Assembly (NCBI RefSeq): GCF_015999265.1
Contig: NZ_JAEAGR010000005.1
Span: forward strand, 62,001 to 126,000
Source of the DNA: Mobilitalea sibirica
GTDB taxonomy: Bacteria > Bacillota > Clostridia > Lachnospirales > Lachnospiraceae
Direction of reading: 5' to 3'
Length of the DNA stretch: 64,000 bases
Shown: positions 18,665-28,809 of the stretch, piece by piece
Layout: each line of letters opens with the position of its first letter
How positions within the stretch are numbered: the first letter of the stretch is position 1
Position numbers and translations under genes: made by a program
The notes under the pieces: generated by a model
Seen by the model: only the letters and a program-made list of their open reading frames with translations
Databases searched by the model: none
What the model was told of the DNA's origin: nothing

Positions 18665-18878
18665 CGTTCATTGCCTTTTTTATGAGTTTATGGTATGATT
18701 AATTCATAAATATTTCCATAATTATGTATAGGTTAAGTATATCAATAACAAATAATATCAATATTTATTATTTGCTTTGATTGTGAATTAGAGTGTCTCA
18801 TAATTCATAAACTAAATGGAAGCAGTACACAATAAGATTGGAAATAAATATATGTACCAACATAAAGGAGGAAACATT

Positions 18879-19589
18879 ATGCATAATATACCAACTCCGC
18901 ACAATGAGGCGAAAGCAGGAGAAATTGCAAAAACAGTTTTAATGCCGGGAGACCCCCTTAGGGCAAAATTCATCGCAGATAATTACCTTGAGGATGTGGT
19001 TTGTTTTAATAAAGTAAGAAATATGTTTGGCTATACAGGTACCTACCAAGGGAAAAAGGTATCGGTTATGGGCGGCGGAATGGGAATGCCCTCCATCGGT
19101 ATTTATTCCTATGAACTATATCATTTTTATGATGTGGATAATATTATTCGAATTGGTTCTGCCGGTGGAATAGCTGAGAACATACAGCTAAGAGATATCG
19201 TTATTGGAATGGGAGCCTCCACGAATTCAAGTTTTGCTAATCAGTATCGTCTACCGGGTACCTATGCACCAATTGCAGACTTTGAATTACTTAGAAAAGC
19301 AGTGGAAGCGGCTGATAAAATGAATATCAAAACTGTAGTAGGTAATATTCTTTCATCAGATACCTTCTACGATGATAATGAGGAAGCAATGAAGCTATGG
19401 AGTAAAATGAATGTACTGGCAGTTGAAATGGAAGCAGCAGCTCTGTATATGAATGCTGCACGAGCCGGTAAGAAAGCACTTTGTATTCTTACGATTTCTG
19501 ATCATGTATTTACAGGAGCCTCCCTTTCGGCAGAGGACCGTCAAAATACCTTCCGGGATATGATGGAGATTGCTCTGGAGATAGCGTAA
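18879..19589 (+). CDS. deoD: Purine-nucleoside phosphorylase, DeoD type
   Basis: A hexameric phosphorylase that splits purine (deoxy)ribonucleosides into base and (deoxy)ribose 1-phosphate. The 236-residue protein shows [54 protein letters not shown] and VEMEAAALY, all typical of the DeoD group. An upstream in-frame ATG at 18816 would add 21 residues, but AAAGGAGGAAAC lies just before ATG 18879, which aligns with the family start. It heads deoD-deoC-cdd with short gaps, a nucleoside salvage operon. deoB and pdp are not in the window. Confidence 0.97.
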   Translation: MHNIPTPHNEAKAGEIAKTVLMPGDPLRAKFIADNYLEDVVCFNKVRNMFGYTGTYQGKKVSVMGGGMGMPSIGIYSYELYHFYDVDNIIRIGSAGGIAENIQLRDIVIGMGASTNSSFANQYRLPGTYAPIADFELLRKAVEAADKMNIKTVVGNILSSDTFYDDNEEAMKLWSKMNVLAVEMEAAALYMNAARAGKKALCILTISDHVFTGASLSAEDRQNTFRDMMEIALEIA

Positions 19590-19634
19590 TATTAATTAAC
19601 TAGAATTAATAGTGAAATGACAGGAGAGTACAAT

Positions 19635-20300
19635 ATGGATAGAAAATTAATCTTCGAAAAAGTAGATCATACTTTATTATTACAGACTGCAACCTGGGAA
19701 GAAATCAAACAGATATGCGATGATGCCATCACTTATGGGGTGGCTTCTGTATGTATTCCTCCTTCCTATGTGAAGAGGGTAAAGGAATATGTGAAAGATA
19801 AAATAGCAGTCTGCACGGTAATCGGATTTCCCAACGGCTATAATACAACCGATGTGAAAGTCTATGAGACGAAGGACGCACTCAGTAACGGAGCCGATGA
19901 AATTGATATGGTAATAAATATCGGATTATTGAAAAATGGCGAATATGATAAAATATTGGATGAGATTAAGCAGATCAAAGTAGCATGTAAGGATAAGATA
20001 TTAAAGGTTATTATTGAAACTTGCCTCCTTACAGAGGAAGAGAAGATAAAAATGTGTAAAATTGTTACTGAGTCCGGTGCGGATTATATCAAAACCTCAA
20101 CCGGTTTTTCAAAGAGCGGTGCAACCTTTGAGGATGTTGAATTGTTTTCTAAGTATGTGAGTAAGGAAGTTAAGATAAAGGCAGCAGGAGGAATAGCATC
20201 CTTTGAAGATGCAGAGAAATTTATTGAACTGGGGGCTTCCAGACTTGGAACCAGCCGGATAATTAAGCTTGCCAAAAATCAAGAGGGATCCGGATATTAA
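19635..20300 (+). CDS. deoC: Deoxyribose-phosphate aldolase
   Basis: Cleaves 2-deoxyribose 5-phosphate into acetaldehyde and glyceraldehyde 3-phosphate. The 221-residue TIM-barrel protein has KVDHTLL at the N-terminus, [35 protein letters not shown] with the helper Lys, and the Schiff-base Lys in [10 protein letters not shown], then KAAGGI. The start is set at 19635 because CAGGAGAG lies just upstream; the ATG at 19617 precedes that site. It is 45 bases after deoD. The acetaldehyde it makes could be reduced by AdhE, encoded about 2 kb upstream. Confidence 0.96.
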   Translation: MDRKLIFEKVDHTLLLQTATWEEIKQICDDAITYGVASVCIPPSYVKRVKEYVKDKIAVCTVIGFPNGYNTTDVKVYETKDALSNGADEIDMVINIGLLKNGEYDKILDEIKQIKVACKDKILKVIIETCLLTEEEKIKMCKIVTESGADYIKTSTGFSKSGATFEDVELFSKYVSKEVKIKAAGGIASFEDAEKFIELGASRLGTSRIIKLAKNQEGSGY

Positions 20301-20331
20301 AATGCAATATCTATAAAGGAGGTTTCTTAGA

Positions 20332-20823
20332 ATGCAAAGAGAAGATGAACCAAAAAACAGTCTGATTCAAAGAGAAAAAGGTGAGTTGTTGGGAAAACAA
20401 AGCATTGTGAGCAGGTCCGTTGTTAAAAACCTGATCAGAGAAGCCATGGAGAGTATGGAACACGCTTATAATCCCTATTCCCACTTTTATGTTGGATCTG
20501 CATTACTTACATCCAGACAAAAAATATACACAGGATGCAATATTGAAAATGCATCTTATACTCCGACTAACTGTGCTGAGCGGACGGCTTTTTTTAAAGC
20601 AGTCAGCGAAGGAGAAAGAGATTTTGCAGCAATTGCTATCGTAGGAGGAAAAGAAGGCATCATTACAGATTATTGTCCTCCCTGTGGAGTATGTAGGCAG
20701 GTGATAAGAGAGTTTGTAGATCCAAAACAGTTTTTAGTGATACTGGCTAAGTCGGAGGAGGACTATCTTTTGTTTTTTTTGGAGGAACTTTTACCAATGG
20801 GTTTTGGTCCGGAAAGCTTATAG
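20332..20823 (+). CDS. cdd: Cytidine deaminase with N-terminal extension
   Basis: Deaminates cytidine and deoxycytidine to uridine forms using one zinc. Ligands Cys81, Cys118 and Cys121 with catalytic Glu83 are visible in TNCAERTAFF and YCPPCGVCRQ. At 163 residues it is longer than the usual tetrameric enzyme of about 130. The extra part is a charged N-terminal segment of about 27 residues before VVKNLIREAMES. The start is supported by AAAGGAGG upstream, so the extension is probably translated. It is the third gene of the nucleoside salvage run, 31 bases after deoC. Confidence 0.95.
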   Translation: MQREDEPKNSLIQREKGELLGKQSIVSRSVVKNLIREAMESMEHAYNPYSHFYVGSALLTSRQKIYTGCNIENASYTPTNCAERTAFFKAVSEGERDFAAIAIVGGKEGIITDYCPPCGVCRQVIREFVDPKQFLVILAKSEEDYLLFFLEELLPMGFGPESL

Positions 20824-21023
20824 AATAATTAATGTAGGAATTAATTATAAATCATCGTCATAGTGAAGTGTTTTACCGTGTGATGTATCTATAGAAGGGC
20901 CATACATAGGATAAAAGTAAGAAGCTGTATGTAGCAGTTGAAGGGTAAATTAACTTGCATAAATCATGCGATGATTTTAAGAACTGCTCTTAATTTGCAG
21001 CATATTATATTGGGGGCTTAAGT

Positions 21024-21767
21024 ATGAGCAGTGTTTTTCATGGAAAGAGTATATATAATGGGATAACCTTTGGAAGGTTATCCATTTTTCATAAAAAGGA
21101 TTTCCATATTGTTAAGGAAGAAGTCGAAGACAGCAAGGTGGAAATTAAACGTTTTCAAGATGCCATTTTAAAAGCTGAAGTTGAATTGGAGGAAGTTTAT
21201 CATAAAACCCTAGGGGAGTTAGGTCCTGACGTTGCGGGAATATTTAAAGCGCAGCAGATGGTTCTTAAAGATCCGCAATTTTATCAGCAGGTGATTGATA
21301 TCATTGAAAAAGAGAACATGAATGTAGAGTATGGAATTTTATCAACAAAAGTAAGTCTGGTTTCTTTGTTTGAAACAATAAAGGATGAGTATATAAAAGA
21401 ACGGGCTGCGGATATTGAGGATGTTGTAGTTCGATTGCTTGGTATATTGTACAATGAACATCATGATATAGAAGTGGAAGGTAAATCGACTATTCTAATT
21501 TCTGATGACTTAACTCCCGGTGAATTGATGGCCATCGATTGTAATTTGTTAAAGGGTATTATTCTATATAAAGGTTCAGAGAATTCTCATATGGCAATCA
21601 TTGCAAGAAATAAAAACATTCCGACACTGATCCAATCGGATCTTAAACCGGAGGAACACTATCATCATAAATCGGCTGTTCTGGACGCTGAGAATGGGAT
21701 TGTTTATGTAGAACCGGAGCAGGATATCATCTTAAAGTACCAGAATAGATTCATCACAAAAGAATAG
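21024..21767 (+). CDS. Free-standing N-terminal half of PTS Enzyme I (EIN-like)
   Basis: A 247-residue protein matching only the first half of Enzyme I (PtsI), which is normally about 570 residues. It contains the helical HPr-binding subdomain (about 30-140, with VAGIFKAQQMVLKDP) and the swivelling phospho-His domain with His189 in GSENSHMAIIARNKNIPTL, the same position as the active His of E. coli EI. The PEP-binding TIM barrel is missing, and no barrel sequence follows in any frame before glyA. It stops near the natural EIN domain boundary. It may relay phosphate or compete for HPr, or be a decayed copy; the intact domain favours a functional protein. The ribosome site GGGGGC is moderate. 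Confidence 0.85.
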   Translation: MSSVFHGKSIYNGITFGRLSIFHKKDFHIVKEEVEDSKVEIKRFQDAILKAEVELEEVYHKTLGELGPDVAGIFKAQQMVLKDPQFYQQVIDIIEKENMNVEYGILSTKVSLVSLFETIKDEYIKERAADIEDVVVRLLGILYNEHHDIEVEGKSTILISDDLTPGELMAIDCNLLKGIILYKGSENSHMAIIARNKNIPTLIQSDLKPEEHYHHKSAVLDAENGIVYVEPEQDIILKYQNRFITKE

Positions 21768-22045
21768 GATGATTCTAAACTGAACTTAAGATAATAAAGG
21801 AAAACGGCACTGAATGAAATTGCAGGATAGTAACGATCACGTATGCTCAATACCGTATAATTATAAATACGGAATATAATAATTATTAGATTTAGTAATA
21901 AATCAAACCTAATAGATTCATTATTCATACTTCCATAATTATCTTGATTATGATATACTAATCCAATAGATTACTATAACTAGTACAAAGTGCATTATAT
22001 GTTTTATGCATAAAGCACAGTAATATTTTAACCGGAAAGGAACGG

Positions 22046-23290
22046 ATGAGAATGTATTCATTTGATGATGTAAAAGTATATGATCCTGAACTGGCAGAGG
22101 CAATATCCTTAGAAATTGGAAGACAAAATGATCATATCGAGTTGATTGCTTCTGAAAACTTTGTCAGCAAGGCTGTAATGGCAGCCATGGGAAGCCAGCT
22201 AACGAATAAATATGCGGAAGGCTATCCAGGAAAAAGATATTATGGCGGTTGTGAGTATGTTGATATGGCAGAAAATCTTGCAATTGAAAGAGCAAAGAAA
22301 TTATTCGGCTGTACCTATGCCAATGTTCAGCCCCATTCCGGAGCGCAGGCGAATATGGCAGTGTTTTTTGCTCTGTTAAAACCCGGTGATACAGTTCTTG
22401 GCATGAACCTGGCCCATGGAGGACACTTAACCCATGGAAGTCCTGTCAATATGAGCGGAAGTTACTTTAATATTGTTCCTTACGGAGTAAATGATGAAGG
22501 TTTTATAGATTATGATGATTTAAGAAGCATTGCCCTGGAGAGTAAACCTAAATTAATCATTGCCGGTGCCAGTGCTTATGCAAGAAAGATAGATTTTAAG
22601 AAATTTAGAGAAATTGCAGATGAGGTTGGGGCATTTTTAATGGTTGATATGGCACATATTGCCGGACTGGTTGCTGCCGGATGCCATGAAAGTCCAATTC
22701 CATATGCCCATGTAACAACAACAACAACCCACAAAACCTTAAGAGGACCAAGAGGCGGAATGATTCTATCCAGTGCAGAATTTGCAGAGGAATATAAATT
22801 AAATAAATCCGTATTCCCCGGTATTCAAGGTGGTCCGTTAATGCATGTGATCGCTGCGAAAGCAGTATGCTTTAAAGAAGCTCTGGACCCTAGCTTTACC
22901 GAATATGCAAAAAGAGTAATAGAGAATTCACAAGCACTTGCGAAAGGCTTAATGAAACGAGGTTTTAATCTCGTATCCGGTGGAACGGATAACCATCTTA
23001 TGCTGGTAGATCTTCAAAATATGGGAGTTACCGGTAAAGATGCTGAGAAGTTATTGGATGCTGCGAATATTACATGTAATAAGAATACAGTTCCTAACGA
23101 TCCGGCTTCTCCGTTTGTAACCAGCGGTATTCGTCTTGGTACAGCAGCTGTTACTACCCGAGGGTTAAAGCCAGAGGATATGGATGTAATTGCAGAAGCG
23201 ATTTATCTGTTGATCAAAGATGTTGATGCGAATAAAGAAAAGGCTATGGCTATGGTTAAGACCTTAACAGATCAATATCCTTTGTATTAA
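22046..23290 (+). CDS. glyA: Serine hydroxymethyltransferase
   Basis: A PLP enzyme that interconverts serine plus tetrahydrofolate and glycine plus 5,10-methylene-tetrahydrofolate, the main one-carbon source. The 414-residue protein has [38 protein letters not shown], and the PLP Lys230 in [14 protein letters not shown], with the C-terminal [22 protein letters not shown] precedes two closely spaced ATGs (22046 and 22052), so the start may shift by two codons. It is probably monocistronic: a 278-base gap precedes it and a terminator follows. It supplies the methylene-THF used by the MTHFR fusion at 38.6 kb. Confidence 0.98.
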   Translation: MRMYSFDDVKVYDPELAEAISLEIGRQNDHIELIASENFVSKAVMAAMGSQLTNKYAEGYPGKRYYGGCEYVDMAENLAIERAKKLFGCTYANVQPHSGAQANMAVFFALLKPGDTVLGMNLAHGGHLTHGSPVNMSGSYFNIVPYGVNDEGFIDYDDLRSIALESKPKLIIAGASAYARKIDFKKFREIADEVGAFLMVDMAHIAGLVAAGCHESPIPYAHVTTTTTHKTLRGPRGGMILSSAEFAEEYKLNKSVFPGIQGGPLMHVIAAKAVCFKEALDPSFTEYAKRVIENSQALAKGLMKRGFNLVSGGTDNHLMLVDLQNMGVTGKDAEKLLDAANITCNKNTVPNDPASPFVTSGIRLGTAAVTTRGLKPEDMDVIAEAIYLLIKDVDANKEKAMAMVKTLTDQYPLY

Positions 23291-23333
23291 ACCTAAGTAG
23301 GTTTCTATACTGCAAGGTTTACAATAAAATTTA

Positions 23334-23386
23334 GGGAGTATGACTTACCGTAATACATTGTGTGTGGTAAGTTATACTCCCTTTTA
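23334..23386 (+). terminator. Terminator of glyA
   Basis: A 16-bp stem with one mismatch (23334-23349, GGGAGTATGACTTACC, with 23366-23381) followed by TTTTAT. Confidence 0.88.
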
Positions 23387-23470
23387 TAGTCGGAATACCG
23401 TCTTAATAAATAAAACATTAGTGTAAGAAATTTTCACTACTACCATGTAATAGTAGACTTTCTATTAGCA

Positions 23471-23647
23471 TTATAATTTATCAATATATCCTTCTTCGAG
23501 CATCTTCTGATAACATCTTGTTCCAAAGATAATTCCTACGATAAATACACCGGCAATACAAGCATATTTTACAATTTTTGATACATCCACCTTAACGGTA
23601 ACAGAGGTACCTACATTTTCCTGTGAACAACAATCGTTTTTTGACAT
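23471..23647 (-). CDS. Small single-pass membrane protein
   Basis: A 58-residue protein of unknown function. It begins MSKNDCCSQENVG, with a Cys pair, then a short beta-like stretch VTVKVDVSK, a hydrophobic helix (IVKYACIAGVFIVGIIFG, about residues 26-43) and a charged C-terminus. I start at 23647, which has AAAGGATGAG upstream, rather than at the ATG six codons earlier. It lies 79 bases after the LUD-domain gene on the same strand and may be its last operon partner. Confidence 0.7.
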   Translation of the reverse strand: MSKNDCCSQENVGTSVTVKVDVSKIVKYACIAGVFIVGIIFGTRCYQKMLEEGYIDKL

Positions 23648-23726
23648 AAATCTCATCCTTTCCATTAGATTATTTAAATCTATCTTTCTATATCTTATTT
23701 GTTCTTATGCATTTTCATGCGTATTA

Positions 23727-24362
23727 TTAATAGCCAAGCTCTTCTCCGACAAGAATTACCTTAATACGACCGGGTATTTTGGATTTTCTGGTTATTACTA
23801 TTTCACAACAGATACAGTCATCCACAAGGCAGTTTGCACATTTACCCAGTTCTCCACAAGGGGCTTTTAAACCCAAACGTACCACATTCGGAGGGGATGC
23901 CATATTACGGACCCGTTCGATGCCGGTATTAACATCCGTTACTATTTTATTCATACCTGCAATTATGATTACATTCTTAGGTCCTGTAATAAGACATGCA
24001 ACTCGGTTGCCATGACCATCAATATTCACCAACTGTCCATCCAGTGTAATTGCATTTGAACTCATAAAATAGTAGTCTGAAGTTACAATTTTACTATACA
24101 TATGAGATTTCTCATCCGGGGTATGTGCTGCATGACGGTCATAAAGTATGTAATCGGAGGCCTTTAGCTCATCGATTAAACCAATTTCATCTAAGGTCAC
24201 CGAACCACCCCAGGAGATGGAACAACCGGGGGTTAGAAAACGTTTTGCCATTAATAGGGCTTCCTCCGCATTATCACAATAATACCCTTCTATACCCCTT
24301 TTATTAAATTTTTCAATGAGACTGTCTGCTAGATTCTCATAATAGTTTTTTTTGGCTGACAT
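23727..24362 (-). CDS. LUD-domain protein (LutC/YkgG-like, lactate utilization type)
   Basis: A 211-residue LUD-domain protein. Family members such as LutC take part in lactate oxidation complexes, but stand-alone clostridial versions are uncharacterised. Visible features are GCSISWGGSVTLDEIG, YDRHAAHTPDEK, SSNAITLDGQLVNIDGHGNR and IIIAGMNKIV. The C-terminus (about 168-192) is Cys-rich, PCGELGKCANCLVDDCICC, and could bind a metal or Fe-S cluster. lutA and lutB are absent, so a lactate role is not supported by context. It sits between DegV and a small membrane protein on the minus strand, with a GGGGCG site before the ATG. Confidence 0.85.
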   Translation of the reverse strand: MSAKKNYYENLADSLIEKFNKRGIEGYYCDNAEEALLMAKRFLTPGCSISWGGSVTLDEIGLIDELKASDYILYDRHAAHTPDEKSHMYSKIVTSDYYFMSSNAITLDGQLVNIDGHGNRVACLITGPKNVIIIAGMNKIVTDVNTGIERVRNMASPPNVVRLGLKAPCGELGKCANCLVDDCICCEIVITRKSKIPGRIKVILVGEELGY

Positions 24363-24419
24363 TTGTTATCGCCCCTTTCAATTGTAAATCTAACTTTACT
24401 TTATTTATTCAGCAGATAA

Positions 24420-25307
24420 TCAAGTTCTGTCATATTTTTTTACAAAACAGATCCCAATGGCTCCCGGCCCCGTATAGGTTCCAATAGTCACACCGATCTG
24501 GAATATCGGATAGGTAATATCACTACCAATATATTTTTCCAGGCGTTTTTGTAGAAATAATGCATCCTTCATGGTAGTGGCATTGGCGATGCAGTAATCA
24601 TAATCTTTCGGATTTTCTCCGGTTTGCGAAAAGTATTCCTCAACCATCTCAAATACTTTGTCTAAGGATTTTTTACGGCCTCGGATATTGGAATATGGGA
24701 TCAGTTCAGATTCTTTTAATTGTATTAATGGTTTTAAATCCAGCATATCCTTAGCTAAGGCAACTACTTTTCCGATACGCCGGCCCTTCATTAAGTATTC
24801 TAAAGTATCTACAGTAAACATAATCCTTGCTGTCGGTTTTATTATATTAAGGTTTTCAACGTTTTTTTCAATTGATAAACCGGCTTTCTTCATATAAGCT
24901 GCCTGAAGCAGTAGTAAGCCCTGACCTGCAGTAGCCTGAATACTGTCCACAACGTAAATCTTCGAATTTGGATATTGCTCTTCTAAAATATGCTTTGCAT
25001 TAACGGCCGACTGATAGGAACCACTAAACTTCTGGGTAAGACATAGGCATAGAATATCATACCCTTCCTTCAAAGCCGGTTTAAACTCATTTATATAATC
25101 TTGTACGGAGGGAAGAGAGGTTTTTGAAAAAAGACGCTTCTCCGTTAGATATTCATAAAAAGTCTCTTTGGATATTTCTATGTTTTCCTTATAGTAGTTT
25201 TCCTGATTAAAGCTTACATAGAAGGGTATTAACTTAATATTGTGTTCTAAGATTAAGCTTTCAGGTAAATCGCATGATGAATCGCTGAACAATTGATATT
25301 CTCTCAT
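24420..25307 (-). CDS. DegV-family fatty-acid-binding protein
   Basis: A 295-residue DegV protein. Family members bind a fatty acid in a deep cleft between two alpha/beta domains; several Gram-positive DegV (FakB) proteins present fatty acids to a kinase, FakA. The N-terminal SDSSCDLPE, SLPSVQDY for head-group contacts, CLCLTQKFSGSYQSA and VDSIQATAGQGLLL are typical, and the end GAIGICFVKK closes the second domain. GGAGGAAATC precedes the start. It heads the minus-strand group DegV-LUD-small protein, 57 bases from the LUD gene. FakA is not in the window. Confidence 0.93.
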   Translation of the reverse strand: MREYQLFSDSSCDLPESLILEHNIKLIPFYVSFNQENYYKENIEISKETFYEYLTEKRLFSKTSLPSVQDYINEFKPALKEGYDILCLCLTQKFSGSYQSAVNAKHILEEQYPNSKIYVVDSIQATAGQGLLLLQAAYMKKAGLSIEKNVENLNIIKPTARIMFTVDTLEYLMKGRRIGKVVALAKDMLDLKPLIQLKESELIPYSNIRGRKKSLDKVFEMVEEYFSQTGENPKDYDYCIANATTMKDALFLQKRLEKYIGSDITYPIFQIGVTIGTYTGPGAIGICFVKKYDRT

Positions 25308-25744
25308 GATTTCCTCCTAATTGTATCTAGTACAAAGTTTTGTAAAATAAGAATCATTGTATGCACATTTATTTGCTAACGTTGCACCAGTACCAGTATT
25401 AAGCGAAAGCAAATGATTTATAACATACCGGAAATACATACGGAATGTGTAAAAAAGCCTATATTATTAAATATATTGTATACGATAGTATGTTAATATT
25501 CAATAAAAATAATGAGAATATTCTCTTTAATAACCAATGATTTTTTGTTTGTCCTGATCGTAATTTTAAGGTATACTAAATGTAACTGGATCTCTTTTCG
25601 GTATTTCAGACAAATACTATTTCATGATACATCATAGTTTTAATGATTTTAAATTAATTGTTCGTTCTTGGGCGTTTTATGGAATGATAAGAAAAGAAAA
25701 TAAGAAACTACGAAAAGAGGAAATTGATAGAAAGTTGGGAAACG
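25308..25744. other. Divergent intergenic region between degV and topB
   Basis: No gene seen. AT-rich promoter DNA for both flanking genes is expected. The one distinct mark is the perfect 12-base palindrome GAGAATATTCTC near 25512-25523, of unknown meaning. Confidence 0.5.
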
Positions 25745-27829
25745 ATGTCTAAGAGTTTATATATAGCAGAAAAACCGAGTGTAGCAACTGAATTTGCAAA
25801 GGCACTGAAAATATCCGGAAGAAAACAGGATGGTTTCATTGAATCTGAGACTGCAGTTGTAACCTGGTGTGTCGGTCATTTGGTAACCATGAGTTATCCT
25901 GAGGCTTATAATCCTGCATTAAAGAAATGGACGATGGATACTTTACCGTTTCTTCCAAAGGAATTTCTGTATGAAGTAATTCCGAATGTAAAAAAACAAT
26001 TTAAAATAGTGAGAGAGTTATTAAACAGAAAAGACATTGATACGATCTATGTCTGTACTGACTCCGGACGAGAAGGAGAATACATATATCGGCTGGTAGA
26101 TAAGGCGGCCAGAGTACCGGATACAAAGGTTAAGAAGAGGGTTTGGATTGATTCCCAAACCGAGGAAGAGATCCTTCGTGGAATTAGAGAGGCGAAACCC
26201 TTATCCTCCTATGATAATTTATCCGATGCAGCATATCTTAGAGCCAAGGAAGATTATCTGATGGGTATCAATTTCTCCAGAATATTAACCCTAAAGTATG
26301 GAAACGAAGTTCAGAGATTTCTTAAATCTCAAAAATGGTCCGCTATTTCCGTCGGCAGGGTAATGACCTGTGTTTTGGGTATGGTGGTTCGTAGGGAAAG
26401 GGAGGTACGAAGCTTTGTTAAAACTCCATTTTACAGAGTAATGGCTGCTCTTATGGCCGGGGATAAAGAATTTAACGGGGAATTCAGAGCAGTCGAAGGA
26501 TCGAAGTACTTTAATTCCCCCTTACTATATAAAGAAAATGGTTTTCTGAAACGAGAATCTGCGACGAATTTAATTGCAGAACTGGCAGAGGATATTCCGT
26601 CGATCACAGAGGATGGTAACTGGTCTCCTAATGTGAATGGGGAAAAACAAAAAGAACTTATGGCTGAGGTAACCCGGATTGAGAAGAAGAAGGAGAATAA
26701 GAATCCGCCGCTTTTATATAACCTGGCAGAGCTTCAGAATGATTGTGCCAGAATGTTTAAAATCAGCCCCGATGAAACCTTGAAGGTGGTTCAGGAATTA
26801 TATGAGAAAAAATTAGTGACCTATCCTAGAACCGATGCCAGAGTATTGTCATCAGCAGTTGCCAAAGAAATATACAAAAATATCAAAGGCTTGCAGGGAC
26901 TTAACACAGCAAGAGATTTTGCTACGGAGATTTTAGAACAGGGAACCTATAAGAACATAGCGAAAACCCGATATGTCAATGACAGTCAGATCACGGATCA
27001 CTATGCAATTATACCAACCGGTCAGGGGTTGAATGCTCTTGGAAGTATCACACATACAGCCGCTAGAATTTATGAAACCATAGTAAGACGTTTTTTAAGT
27101 ATCTTCTATCCGGCAGCGGAGTATCGTAAAGTAGGCGTTACAGTTGCAATTAAAGGAGAGAGCTTTTTCGCTTCCTTTCGGGTACTGGAGAAGGAAGGGT
27201 ATCTGAAGGTGCTGGGTAGTCCGAATGAGAAAGGGACGAAAGATTTAGGTAAAGACAAGGACAGCCCTGAGGAAGGAGATAATGGAGAGGATGAGAATTC
27301 GGATCAATCCTTTCTACAGATCGTAATGAGTCTTAAGAAGGGCATGTTGCTTCCGGTTCACGGACTTATGATAAAAGAGGGTGAAACAACCCCTCCAAAG
27401 AGATATAGCTCCGGTACCTTAATTCTTGCGATGGAAAATGCAGGACAATTAATTGAGGATGAAGAGCTTAGAGCTCAGATTAAAGGTAGCGGTATCGGAA
27501 CCAGTGCCACAAGAGCCGAGATATTAAACAAGCTGGTAAAAATCACTTACCTGCATTTAAATAAAAAGACACAGATTATTACTCCTACTTTACTTGGAGA
27601 GTTGGTGTTTGAAGTGGTAAACACATCGATTAAATCCTTATTAAATGCCGAACTTACAGCCAGTTGGGAAAAGGGGCTTACCTATGTGTCAGAGGGTCAA
27701 ATCTCCAAGGAAGAATATATGGAGAAGCTGGAGGGCTTTGTAGGTAGAATGGTGGAAGGAGTCAAAACCTTAAATAACCAGACAGCCTTGATTAATTATT
27801 TTAATGATGTAGCTTCTTATTATAAGTAA
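25745..27829 (+). CDS. topB: DNA topoisomerase III (type IA)
   Basis: Type IA topoisomerase that passes single strands and decatenates DNA. The 694-residue protein has the Toprim domain (KSLYIAEKPSVATEFA, then DSGREGEYIYRLV), LRAKEDYLMGINFSRILTL, and the active-site Tyr360 in LVTYPRTDARVLS. IKGSGIGTSATRAEIL is characteristic of TopB. An acidic linker rich in Glu, Asp and Lys lies near residues 495-520. No C-terminal zinc fingers are present. I start at ATG 25745; an in-frame TTG at 25724, closely preceded by AGAGG, would add seven residues and is a real alternative. Confidence 0.95.
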   Translation: MSKSLYIAEKPSVATEFAKALKISGRKQDGFIESETAVVTWCVGHLVTMSYPEAYNPALKKWTMDTLPFLPKEFLYEVIPNVKKQFKIVRELLNRKDIDTIYVCTDSGREGEYIYRLVDKAARVPDTKVKKRVWIDSQTEEEILRGIREAKPLSSYDNLSDAAYLRAKEDYLMGINFSRILTLKYGNEVQRFLKSQKWSAISVGRVMTCVLGMVVRREREVRSFVKTPFYRVMAALMAGDKEFNGEFRAVEGSKYFNSPLLYKENGFLKRESATNLIAELAEDIPSITEDGNWSPNVNGEKQKELMAEVTRIEKKKENKNPPLLYNLAELQNDCARMFKISPDETLKVVQELYEKKLVTYPRTDARVLSSAVAKEIYKNIKGLQGLNTARDFATEILEQGTYKNIAKTRYVNDSQITDHYAIIPTGQGLNALGSITHTAARIYETIVRRFLSIFYPAAEYRKVGVTVAIKGESFFASFRVLEKEGYLKVLGSPNEKGTKDLGKDKDSPEEGDNGEDENSDQSFLQIVMSLKKGMLLPVHGLMIKEGETTPPKRYSSGTLILAMENAGQLIEDEELRAQIKGSGIGTSATRAEILNKLVKITYLHLNKKTQIITPTLLGELVFEVVNTSIKSLLNAELTASWEKGLTYVSEGQISKEEYMEKLEGFVGRMVEGVKTLNNQTALINYFNDVASYYK

Positions 27830-27951
27830 ACTGAACTCAGTATAAGAAGACGGGTAACATTAGTACCTGTAGTATTCTATAGATATTTATAATATAATGA
27901 ATTGAGCAAAAGATATAAATTAGCTATAAATGGATGATAGGGGGTATTGTT

Positions 27952-28620
27952 TTGCAGGAAAAGCTTAACATTAATGAGATATTAGATCTTAACGAAACTA
28001 TAGCAGCTCATATGTTTCAGGGGTATACCTATCCCTGGGAGGTATTAGGTAAAATTAAAGATGAGATACTTAAAATTGGTGCGACTTTATCTGCGGAGGA
28101 TTATGATAAGCTTGGCAGTGATGTCTGGATTGCAAAATCAGCGAAAGTGGCCCCCACAGCCGCAATCTATGGACCGGCAATCATAAGTAAGAATGCTGAG
28201 GTAAGACATTGTGCATTCATTCGGGGAAGTGTAATCGTGGGAGAGGGAGCTGTTGTCGGCAATTCCACAGAGTTAAAGAATGTTATATTATTTAATATGG
28301 TTCAAGTACCCCATTATAATTATGTTGGAGATTCCATTCTTGGTTTCAAAGCTCATATGGGTGCAGGAGCCATTACTTCGAATGTGAAATCAGATAAGAC
28401 CCTTGTAACGGTAACAGCGGGAAAAGATAGGATAGCAACCGGTTTAAAGAAATTCGGTGCTATTCTAGGAGACAACGTAGAGATTGGATGCAATAGCGTA
28501 CTAAATCCCGGTACCGTGGTTGGAAGAAATTCCAACGTTTATCCTCTGTCCATGGTAAGAGGTTATGTACCTGAGGGAAGTATCTACAAAAAGGTTGGGG
28601 AAATTATCGAGAAAAGGTAG
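27952..28620 (+). CDS. Left-handed beta-helix (hexapeptide) acyltransferase-like protein
   Basis: A 222-residue protein with hexapeptide repeats through about residues 55-210, for example APTAAIYGPAIISKNAEV, GSVIVGEGAVVGNSTEL and GCNSVLNPGTVVGRNSNVYP. It resembles the C-terminal acetyltransferase half of GlmU-type sugar nucleotide enzymes and is often annotated that way, but the nucleotidyltransferase half is absent and the substrate is unknown. The N-terminal 50 residues include AAHMFQGYTYPWEVL. The best start is TTG 27952, seven bases after GGGGGT; the ATG at 27934 lies upstream of that site. The gene is alone between topB and a terminator. Confidence 0.8.
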   Translation: MQEKLNINEILDLNETIAAHMFQGYTYPWEVLGKIKDEILKIGATLSAEDYDKLGSDVWIAKSAKVAPTAAIYGPAIISKNAEVRHCAFIRGSVIVGEGAVVGNSTELKNVILFNMVQVPHYNYVGDSILGFKAHMGAGAITSNVKSDKTLVTVTAGKDRIATGLKKFGAILGDNVEIGCNSVLNPGTVVGRNSNVYPLSMVRGYVPEGSIYKKVGEIIEKR

Positions 28621-28763
28621 AGTGAAATATATTAGAATTATGAACACAAAAAAATAAACGAAAATGTTATAAAAGAACCTGGACGAAAAGCTTATTTACT
28701 TAAGAATGGGTTAAGTATATAGAAACATACATAATGAAAATAAAAATCTCGATCCATCATTAC

Positions 28764-28809
28764 AATCAGCAAGTTTGTATCTTATTGATATAGGCGTGCT
28801 GATTTTTTA
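28764..28809 (+). terminator. Hairpin terminator in the gap before the NifU-like gene
   Basis: AATCAGCA (28764-28771) pairs with TGCTGATT (28797-28804) followed by TTTTT, 145 bases after the hexapeptide gene. Confidence 0.7.

Noticed and set aside
21704-21928. Minus-strand frame at the end of the EI-like gene
   Set aside because: It overlaps the coding end of a clear gene and has no ribosome site or recognisable domain.
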